Shown here piece by piece: positions 54,212 through 61,261 of a stretch of 64,000 bases of DNA. Below the pieces are notes generated by a model. That model did not search any database, had not been told where the DNA came from, and worked only from the letters and a program-made list of their open reading frames with translations. The stretch comes from Bacteroidota bacterium (GTDB taxonomy: Bacteria > Bacteroidota > Bacteroidia > Chitinophagales > Saprospiraceae): positions 1 through 64,000 of the forward strand of contig JAFMBH010000006.1 of NCBI GenBank assembly GCA_017858735.1, given 5' to 3'. Each line of letters begins with the position of its first letter. Position 1 is the first letter of the stretch. The position numbers and the translations under genes are program-made.

Positions 54212-55591
54212 TTGTCAAAGGTTAGAAAAGTATTTATTTGTAGTTCATGTGGAGCACAATCGCCTAAGTGGACTGGAAAATGTCCTTCTTGTGGCGAGTG
54301 GAACACCTATCAGGAGGAAGTGCTCCAACGAGACACTTCGGCGGAACCAGGCAGGAATGCCTGGAAAAGTGGGACCTCCCATGAGATACTCCCCCAGCCT
54401 ATTGCCCTTCCGGACATTCAATCAAATGATACCCCCAGATTAGTTACGAGCGATGACGAACTAAACAGAGTCCTCGGAGGAGGTATCGTCAGAGGTTCTC
54501 TCGTTCTCATTGGAGGACAACCAGGCATTGGGAAATCTACCCTTCTTCTTCAACTTGCGCTACAATTAAACGCTAAAGTAATCTATGTATCAGGGGAAGA
54601 AAGTGAGGAACAAATAAAAATGCGTGCCGACCGATTGGGAGGAAATCCTTCTCAATGTTACATTCTGACAGAGACCAACGCTACCCGAATTTGTACCATC
54701 GCCTTAGATTTTCAGCCAGACCTGATTATAGCCGATTCCATACAAACCCTTTCTGTTCCCTATTTAGATGCCATGCCTGGAAGTATCTCTCAAATCAGAG
54801 AGTGTGCAGGGGAGTTCCAGCGATTTGCGAAAAGCACCCATATCCCTGTTTTTCTTATCGGTCATATAACGAAAGATGGCACCTTAGCCGGACCAAAATT
54901 ACTGGAACATATCGTTGACACAGTCCTTCAATTTGAGGGAGAACAACAATATACCTATCGGATACTCAGGACCTTGAAGAACCGATTTGGCTCTACCGAC
55001 GAAATGGGTATTTATGAAATGCAGGCAGGAGGGTTACGGCAGGTTTCCAATCCTTCCGAGCTTTTGCTTTCTCAACACGAAGAAACGCTGAGCGGAAGTG
55101 CCGTTGCTGCTACCCAGGAAGGTATGCGCCCCATGCTGATTGAAACGCAGGCTTTGGTTTCAAAAGCAGTCTATGGAACCCCTCAAAGATCGGCTACTGG
55201 CTTTGATTTGAGGCGATTAAGTATGCTTTTGGCGGTATTAGAAAAAAGAGGAGGATTACCTTTTGGGCAGCGGGATGTTTTTCTAAATATTGCCGGTGGC
55301 ATCAGAGTGGACGACCCGGGTATTGATCTGGCCATTGTTGCCGCCCTTATTTCCTCACTGGAAGATGTTCCCATTCCACAAAAAAGTTGTTTTGTTGGGG
55401 AAGTAGGATTATCAGGAGAAATCAGAGCGGTCAATCGGATTGAGCAAAGAATACAGGAAGCTGACCGCCTCGGATTTGAGACAATTTATCTTTCAAAATA
55501 CAATTTGAAAGGTCTTGATACCCAAAGATTCGGTATCAAGATTCACTCATTTGGAAGATTAGAAGAATTATACACTGTCCTTTTTACGTAA
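54212..55591 (+). CDS. radA: DNA repair protein RadA
   Basis: 459 residues, the usual length. Order of domains: N-terminal zinc finger (Cys10, Cys13, Cys24, Cys27 in CSSCGAQSPKWTGKCPSC), RecA-like ATPase with Walker A GGQPGIGKST, the RadA motif KNRFGSTDEMG, and a C-terminal Lon-protease-like domain (GGIRVDDPGIDLAI). RadA drives branch migration in recombination repair. The frame starts with TTG at 54212; no ATG lies before the zinc finger. It is followed 11 bases later by the DCC gene. Confidence 0.95.
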   Translation: MSKVRKVFICSSCGAQSPKWTGKCPSCGEWNTYQEEVLQRDTSAEPGRNAWKSGTSHEILPQPIALPDIQSNDTPRLVTSDDELNRVLGGGIVRGSLVLIGGQPGIGKSTLLLQLALQLNAKVIYVSGEESEEQIKMRADRLGGNPSQCYILTETNATRICTIALDFQPDLIIADSIQTLSVPYLDAMPGSISQIRECAGEFQRFAKSTHIPVFLIGHITKDGTLAGPKLLEHIVDTVLQFEGEQQYTYRILRTLKNRFGSTDEMGIYEMQAGGLRQVSNPSELLLSQHEETLSGSAVAATQEGMRPMLIETQALVSKAVYGTPQRSATGFDLRRLSMLLAVLEKRGGLPFGQRDVFLNIAGGIRVDDPGIDLAIVAALISSLEDVPIPQKSCFVGEVGLSGEIRAVNRIEQRIQEADRLGFETIYLSKYNLKGLDTQRFGIKIHSFGRLEELYTVLFT

Positions 55592-55602
55592 TATCATATT
55601 TC

Positions 55603-56016
55603 ATGAAAATGACTGACATCTCACCTGAAATACATCCTCAACCCACTCTTTTTTATGATGGGGTGTGCAATCTTTGTCACTTTTCAGTGCAATGGATTAT
55701 TAAAAGAGATCAAAGAAAAATTTTCAGGTATGAAAATTTACAATCTGAAGCAGGGCAAAATATCATTAAGCAGATAGCCCCTTCGATGCTATCATCAGAC
55801 AGCGTAATATTAGTCATGGATGGACAAATTTTCTTGTATTCTGATGCTTCATTAGCTGTTCTAAAGAAATTAGGAGGTATTTATACGCTACTTGGTAGAA
55901 TAGGGTTTTTACTCCCTCTTTCTTTTAGAAATACCATTTATCGCTTTATTGCCAAAAACAGATATAAATGGTTTGGAAAAAAAACTGACTGCATTTTACC
56001 TCAAAATGAATATTAG
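55603..56016 (+). CDS. DCC-family thiol-disulfide oxidoreductase-like protein (DUF393)
   Basis: 137 residues. N-terminal LFYDGVCNLCHFSVQWIIKRD carries the DxxCxxC motif (Cys22, Cys25) of DUF393 proteins, which have a thioredoxin-like fold. The C-terminus is basic (IAKNRYKWFGKKTDC). Often encoded beside unrelated genes; substrate unknown. Last gene of the plus-strand run from the aminotransferase. Confidence 0.85.
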   Translation: MKMTDISPEIHPQPTLFYDGVCNLCHFSVQWIIKRDQRKIFRYENLQSEAGQNIIKQIAPSMLSSDSVILVMDGQIFLYSDASLAVLKKLGGIYTLLGRIGFLLPLSFRNTIYRFIAKNRYKWFGKKTDCILPQNEY

Positions 56017-56078
56017 GGTAAAAGCCCCAGAAAAAACGGCAAATAACGAAGTCAGAGATAAGGAAGGGACATAGAAAA

Positions 56079-56102
56079 GGCTGTCCAAGAGAATGGACAG
56101 CC
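56079..56102. terminator. terminator between the DCC gene and the Gfo/Idh gene
   Basis: Perfect 8-bp arms (56079-56086 and 56095-56102) with an 8-base loop, A-run before and T-rich tail after, so it can serve both convergent units. Confidence 0.8.
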
Positions 56103-56122
56103 CCTTTATTTATAAAGAATGT

Positions 56123-57460
56123 TTAATACAAAAATGGTTTTCCATTCGCAAGAACTTCCTGCGTTTTCTCATCAAAAGTCACACGAGCTCCTGTTCTATA
56201 GGCAGCGGTTGACATGATGGTTGCGATAGAATGTTGGTAACCTGCTTCAATAGGTGCATTAGGTTGCTTTCTGGAACGAACGCATTCCATCCAGTTTTTA
56301 ATGTGATTGAAGGTGAGTGAATCACCGCCTGTGTTAGCAGCAGTTTCCACTTTATCGCCATCCAGTTTAAAGCTTTGTAATAAATTAGCTTTCATACCCA
56401 TTGCTTTTGCCTCTCTTTCTCCCATACCACCTTCAGAAGAAATCTCATTGGTATCGAGGTTAATCATACCACCGTTTGAGTAGTATAATTCTTTGGTACC
56501 CCCTGCACCGTTTGAGAAACGGCTGGTAAATTGAACCTGGAAACCTGATTTCAGATCATCGGCAGGACCATAATCGAAGACAACGGTTAAGGTATCGGCA
56601 TTGGTTCTGCCGTCTTTCCACTGATAAATACCACCATTGGCGACGGCACTTCTCGGGTGAGCTAATCCACTGAACCAGTGAACAGTATCGATCTGGTGAC
56701 TCATCCATTGGCCCGGAATACCTGAGGAGTATGGCCAGAATAAGCGATATTCCAAATATTTTCTTGGGTCGAAAGCTTCGAAAGGTCTATTTAACAAATA
56801 ACGTTTCCAATCGATATCTTCTTCTTTCAGTTGAGAAACCAATTCTGGTCTTCTCCAACGACCGGGTTGATTGACATTCCACATTAATTCAACCATAACG
56901 ATAGGGCCGAATTTACCACTTTTAATAAAATCAGCGGCTGCGTGATAATTCTGGCCGCTTCTTCGTTGAGAACCAATTTGTACAATTTTACCGGATTCTT
57001 TCACTGCTTTAAGCACGGCTCTGTTATCGGCCATCGTTTCAGCCAGTGGTTTTTCAGCATAAATATCGCATCCCGCCTTCACTGCTTCGATGGTATGGAG
57101 TGCATGTTGAAAATCGGCGGTACTCATAAAAACGGCATCTACATTTTTAGATGCATAGAGTTCGTCGTTATTCCTATACATAGTAACATTTGAACCCAGC
57201 GCTTTATCGATAAAAGCCTTACCGTCTTCTCTTCTTTTTTTCCAGATATCAGAAACACCCACCATTTCAAAATTCATTGAGCCCATTAATTCTTTAAATG
57301 GAGGAACGTGAGAACTTCTAAAACGGTCTGAAAATCCAACACAAGCTACGCGCACTCTGTCATTGGCACCGATGATACGTGCATAACTAGAAGCAGAGAA
57401 GCCAATGGCGGCACCAGCTAAGACTGATTTTTTAATAAAATCTCTTCTGTTTGTTTTCAT
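56123..57460 (-). CDS. Tat-exported Gfo/Idh/MocA oxidoreductase
   Basis: 445 residues. A twin-arginine signal opens the protein: NRRDFIKKSVLAGAAIGFSA with Arg5-Arg6. The NAD(P)-binding fold follows (RVACVGFSDRFRS instead of the usual GxGxxG, then VDAVFMSTADFQHALH and YAEKPLAETMADNRA with the catalytic EKP). The C-terminal sheet has MSHQIDTVHWFSG. Exported members with bound cofactor oxidise sugars in the periplasm. In this operon, next to DUF1080 genes, a glycoside 3-dehydrogenase role is likely. It is the last gene before the terminator. The imperfect GxGxxG is worth noting. Confidence 0.88.
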   Translation of the reverse strand: MKTNRRDFIKKSVLAGAAIGFSASSYARIIGANDRVRVACVGFSDRFRSSHVPPFKELMGSMNFEMVGVSDIWKKRREDGKAFIDKALGSNVTMYRNNDELYASKNVDAVFMSTADFQHALHTIEAVKAGCDIYAEKPLAETMADNRAVLKAVKESGKIVQIGSQRRSGQNYHAAADFIKSGKFGPIVMVELMWNVNQPGRWRRPELVSQLKEEDIDWKRYLLNRPFEAFDPRKYLEYRLFWPYSSGIPGQWMSHQIDTVHWFSGLAHPRSAVANGGIYQWKDGRTNADTLTVVFDYGPADDLKSGFQVQFTSRFSNGAGGTKELYYSNGGMINLDTNEISSEGGMGEREAKAMGMKANLLQSFKLDGDKVETAANTGGDSLTFNHIKNWMECVRSRKQPNAPIEAGYQHSIATIMSTAAYRTGARVTFDEKTQEVLANGKPFLY

Positions 57461-57480
57461 TGCTATTGATTTAAACTTTA

Positions 57481-58872
57481 TTAGTTTATTTTCCTAATCT
57501 TAATATTTTTAAACGAAACATTATCTCCATGATCCTGAATTAGGATATGCCCAGCATCGGCGGCGCCAAAGCCAGGATATTTGACATATTTGCTTCGGGC
57601 AACCAACGCTTTATAGATAGGAGATTTTCTTTCATATTCTACTACCTTATAGCCATTTAGCCAATGCTGCACTTTATTATCGGGATATACGATCACTCTA
57701 CCTGTATTCCAATCGCCAATTTTCTTTTGAAATCTTGGCTCCACCTTAATAGAGGGAATCAAATCGTAAAGACTACCCAGGGTTCTGTTTCCAACTACCC
57801 CTTCCTTTGCATCAGGATGTTTTGCATCATCCAGAATTTGAAATTCCAGACCCACGCCAGATTTTCCGTTGGAATCATAAGATTCATCTACAAAATATTT
57901 AATACCAGAATTAGCACCTTCCGTCAACTTAAAATCGAATACCAGTTCAAAAGCACTGTATTTATCTTTTGTAACGATATCATTTCCCGTTTCTGAACCA
58001 TCGGAACCGCCCACCATTAGGATACCGTCCTGCGTTTTCCATCTTACAGAAGGCATTTTATCTGAATGCACATTTCTCCAGCCTGTCATATCTGCACCAT
58101 TGAAGAGAGAGACAAAACCCTGAAATTTCTCTTGTTCAGACAACTTATTGGTTAACAAATTGACCACAGGCGTTTGGTCAAGAGGCATAGCCTTCAAATT
58201 TTTGGTATTAATCTTAATATTTCTCCAACGTATTTCCTTACCCGGGACAGCATCTTTGCCTATAGAGTGTACTTGAAAAGCTATCAAACCAGAGAGCGTC
58301 AGATCATCTATTAAGGCAGAAACAGGTACATCATTTACCCAGGTACGAATTACCGGACCGATGGCTTCGATACGATATTTGTTCCATGCTTCCTTTTTAA
58401 AAGCAGTTTTTGCCGGAGGATTAATGTTTGGAATATACAGCCAATCACGCCTTGCCTCGTCATAAATACCACCAGACCAGGCTCTATCGGACGGATCAAT
58501 TTCCATTTGATAGCCATGAACTCTGCCATTTTTAACTTCGGGCAAGGAGAGGCTTCTGAATTGAATACCTGAATTCATGGAATTATCCACTTTCAGTTCC
58601 ACTTCGAGGATAAAATCGCCATAATCTTTCACAGTGGCCAGAAATGAATTTGGGGTATTGGGCACGGTAGTCCCTACGATGGCACCGTCTTCTACCCGGT
58701 ATTTGGCTTCGCCGTTCAGCTGTTTAAATCCGGTAAGATCTTTACCATTAAACAATAGTTCCCAACCATCTTTTTTTTCCTGACTTGTCAGTACATTAAG
58801 CTGTGCCTGTAAGTTAATCTGGGAAACAGAAACAAGGAGCAGACAGAGGAATTTTCCAAAATGTAAGTTCAT
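57481..58872 (-). CDS. tandem DUF1080 protein (3-keto-disaccharide hydrolase family)
   Basis: 463 residues, signal peptide at the start (FLCLLLVSVSQINLQAQ). Two DUF1080 domains: about 34-225 (GWELLFNGKDLTGFK; GIQFRSLS) and 250-460 (GFVSLFNGADMTGWRN; SGIKYFVDESY). The family, with a concanavalin-like jelly roll, includes enzymes that cleave 3-keto-glycosides. The doubled form could give two active sites or one active and one binding domain. It follows the single-domain paralogue by 30 bases and precedes the oxidoreductase by 20. Confidence 0.88.
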   Translation of the reverse strand: MNLHFGKFLCLLLVSVSQINLQAQLNVLTSQEKKDGWELLFNGKDLTGFKQLNGEAKYRVEDGAIVGTTVPNTPNSFLATVKDYGDFILEVELKVDNSMNSGIQFRSLSLPEVKNGRVHGYQMEIDPSDRAWSGGIYDEARRDWLYIPNINPPAKTAFKKEAWNKYRIEAIGPVIRTWVNDVPVSALIDDLTLSGLIAFQVHSIGKDAVPGKEIRWRNIKINTKNLKAMPLDQTPVVNLLTNKLSEQEKFQGFVSLFNGADMTGWRNVHSDKMPSVRWKTQDGILMVGGSDGSETGNDIVTKDKYSAFELVFDFKLTEGANSGIKYFVDESYDSNGKSGVGLEFQILDDAKHPDAKEGVVGNRTLGSLYDLIPSIKVEPRFQKKIGDWNTGRVIVYPDNKVQHWLNGYKVVEYERKSPIYKALVARSKYVKYPGFGAADAGHILIQDHGDNVSFKNIKIRKIN

Positions 58873-58902
58873 TTGATATTTATGTTAAAATGTTAAAAAG
58901 GG

Positions 58903-59505
58903 TTAAATATCTTGAATCAGGATATTCCTGAATTGAATTGCCATTTCATTTTTTGGATGCAATTGAAGGCCTATTTGTCCTTCATTAGGAATGGTATCGG
59001 ACAGATACTGAAGCACTTCGATGCCATTTAGCCAAACGGTAAAATTTTTCCCTTCGCATTTAATCCTCATGGTATTCCAGCCATTGGGTTTAAGTATTTC
59101 AGGAATATTAGCAGCGGTCACGGGGTAACCCTTCCCTGGCATATAAGGAGAGCCTGTTTTATCCATTTTCAGGGAACCCGAAATACCTATTTGAATTTGA
59201 TTAGCTTCAGATTTTAAAAACACGCCAGAATCCACAACGCCATCGCCCATTTTAAAATCAGTTTGAAAAATAAAATCTGCAAAAATTCTTTCAGTCCAAA
59301 GAATACTGCCCTTTCTTTCCGGGCTACTTTTAACGTCTAAAACACCGTCCACCACTTGCCAGCTATCTTTTTCAGCGGAGGCGATCCAGCCCTTTAAATT
59401 TTTACCATTAAAAAGTTTTTTTAAAGACGGTTCTTTAGTTTGTGCTAAGGCTTCCAAAGAAAAGAAGGTTAAAAAAGACAAGAAGAGGAAAGGTGAAAAT
59501 CTCAT
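58903..59505 (-). CDS. single DUF1080-domain secreted protein
   Basis: About 200 residues from the ATG at 59505. The upstream in-frame TTG at 59532 lies in the T-run of an attenuator hairpin, so the later start, which begins the signal peptide MRFSPFLFLSFLTFFSLEALAQ, is better. One DUF1080 domain: KKLFNGKNLKGWIA, SWQVVDGVLDVKS, GVFLKSEA and IQFRNILIQDI at the end. Same family as the next gene, but divergent, probably a different substrate. Confidence 0.87.
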   Translation of the reverse strand: MRFSPFLFLSFLTFFSLEALAQTKEPSLKKLFNGKNLKGWIASAEKDSWQVVDGVLDVKSSPERKGSILWTERIFADFIFQTDFKMGDGVVDSGVFLKSEANQIQIGISGSLKMDKTGSPYMPGKGYPVTAANIPEILKPNGWNTMRIKCEGKNFTVWLNGIEVLQYLSDTIPNEGQIGLQLHPKNEMAIQFRNILIQDI

Positions 59506-59532
59506 ATTATTCAGCATTTTAGTAAAAAACAA

Positions 59533-59559
59533 TAGGGGTGACTTATAAAGCCACCCCTA
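59533..59559 (-). terminator. intra-operon attenuator hairpin between susD and DUF1080 genes
   Basis: Perfect 8-bp GC-rich arms (59533-59540 and 59552-59559), 11-base loop, and a TTTTTT run on the minus strand at 59524-59529. It follows the susD stop by about 15 bases. Such partial terminators after susCD are common and would lower expression of the downstream enzymes. Confidence 0.7.
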
Positions 59560-59573
59560 ATATAAGAAAAAAA

Positions 59574-61247
59574 TCAATAACCAGGATTCTGTGCAAAAGC
59601 AGAAGCATTTCCTGTAACTCTATCTATTTGAACTTGAGGAATAGGACGCAGCGCATGAAAAGGTTTAATGTTAGAGGCACCCTGGGGGTTATATTTTTGT
59701 ACTCTTTCCACGAGAATTCCCCAACGTTTAAGATCGAGCCAACGCATTTGCTCACCAATTAATTCTCTTTCTCTTTCTTCGATAATTAATTCAAGATTCA
59801 TTTTTTCAGAAGTAATTTCCATTGCTGCTTGTTTACCAGGGAAAGCAGCGCGACGGCGAACTACGTTGATGGTAGCAACCGCTCCATCTTTATTACCTGT
59901 CAGTAACTGAGCTTCTGCTAACATCAGGTAAGTATCTGCAAGACGGAAGGCGATATAATCTCTACCTCCTTGAAATTGTGTTCTATCAATTCTACCTCCA
60001 TCTATGTGTTTTGCGACGGATGGAAAAAGACGCTCATCATATCTGGAGGGCACTAGCACCTGGTATTTTTTTGCCGCTCTTTCCGCCATTGGCATTTCAT
60101 AGCCTGGTAAAAAGATACAAGTATCACCCGCTGCGAAAGTCACTTTAGATTTTGAATTATCAAAACTAATGTTATAAGTTCCAGGTTTGTTTGAGAAATA
60201 AACATCTTTGAAAGTTTTCTTATAACGGCTATCATTAACTCTATCCTTAAATATGACATCCAAAGTATATTTAGTCGGCATATAACGCTTAAAAGGTCTG
60301 CCGTTAACAACGTCACGCTGCATACCAGGTTGAACATCATATTCCATCAAAAAGAATACATGGGCGTTATTTCCACCTCCATTGGTCAATGGATCCCGGG
60401 TATATTGAACAGACCAGATAACCTCATCATTAATTTCATTTCCCTGTTGGTGTACCAAACCAAAATCTGGCAATAACTTTAGTCCATAGTTATTGATGAC
60501 ATTTTGAAACAAAGGAATAGCTTTGGCTAAATCATCATTGGCCTTTGCCTCTGAGGTACTTTTGGTCAAATAAACTTTTCCGAGTAAATGTTCTGCGGCA
60601 GGCCGGGTAGCTTTACCGTAAAGCGTAGCTTTGGCTTTTGCCTCAAGATCTGGTATTGCTTCAGTCAGATCTTTGATAATAGCCGCATATTGCGCCTGAA
60701 CCGTTGAACGGGTTACCTCCTTAGTTGGTGCTACCGTTTCCTTTAATCTCAAATCTACTCCACCAAATAATTGGGTCAGGATAAAATAATTATGGGCACG
60801 AATGAATTTGGCTTCAGCAACTCTTTGCTTTAAGGTAGCCTCTGGCATTCCAGTAACATTTACACTCCTGTCAATAACTGCATTACAAGTATTTATCCCT
60901 CGGTAAAATTCATCCCACAGTTGTTGAACATGTCCATTCCTGGAATCAAATTGGCTATTATAGGTATTCATAAACTTCCAGCTACCATCAGCGCCATTGG
61001 TATGGGTATCGGTTCCAAAAATGGTAAAATTATTACCTCTCTCCGTTCCATACCAGGCTCTGATAGAAGAATAAGCCGCATTCACCCCATCATTTACACC
61101 TGCGGGTGTATTCAAATAATCATTTCCGATGGCTGAAATTACGTCCTCTTGCAGCAAATCGCCACAGGAAGGAGCCGAGAGTAGGAAAAAAAGGAACACT
61201 CCTACCGAAATCTTATTATTTATGTGCATTGTTTTCATAACATTCAT
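59574..61247 (-). CDS. susD-like: SusD/RagB-type outer-membrane lipoprotein
   Basis: 557 residues. Signal with lipobox LLSAPSC (Cys28 in FFLLSAPSCGDLLQED). Helical tetratricopeptide-like body of the SusD fold: AEAKFIRAHNYFILTQLFGG and IAFRLADTYLMLAEAQLLTG are typical, and the C-terminal RWLDLKRWG motif is present. It binds glycans at the cell surface and works as the lid of the SusC channel. Starts 13 bases after the susC gene. Confidence 0.92.
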   Translation of the reverse strand: MNVMKTMHINNKISVGVFLFFLLSAPSCGDLLQEDVISAIGNDYLNTPAGVNDGVNAAYSSIRAWYGTERGNNFTIFGTDTHTNGADGSWKFMNTYNSQFDSRNGHVQQLWDEFYRGINTCNAVIDRSVNVTGMPEATLKQRVAEAKFIRAHNYFILTQLFGGVDLRLKETVAPTKEVTRSTVQAQYAAIIKDLTEAIPDLEAKAKATLYGKATRPAAEHLLGKVYLTKSTSEAKANDDLAKAIPLFQNVINNYGLKLLPDFGLVHQQGNEINDEVIWSVQYTRDPLTNGGGNNAHVFFLMEYDVQPGMQRDVVNGRPFKRYMPTKYTLDVIFKDRVNDSRYKKTFKDVYFSNKPGTYNISFDNSKSKVTFAAGDTCIFLPGYEMPMAERAAKKYQVLVPSRYDERLFPSVAKHIDGGRIDRTQFQGGRDYIAFRLADTYLMLAEAQLLTGNKDGAVATINVVRRRAAFPGKQAAMEITSEKMNLELIIEERERELIGEQMRWLDLKRWGILVERVQKYNPQGASNIKPFHALRPIPQVQIDRVTGNASAFAQNPGY

Positions 61248-61261
61248 TAAGAAATTTAAAA

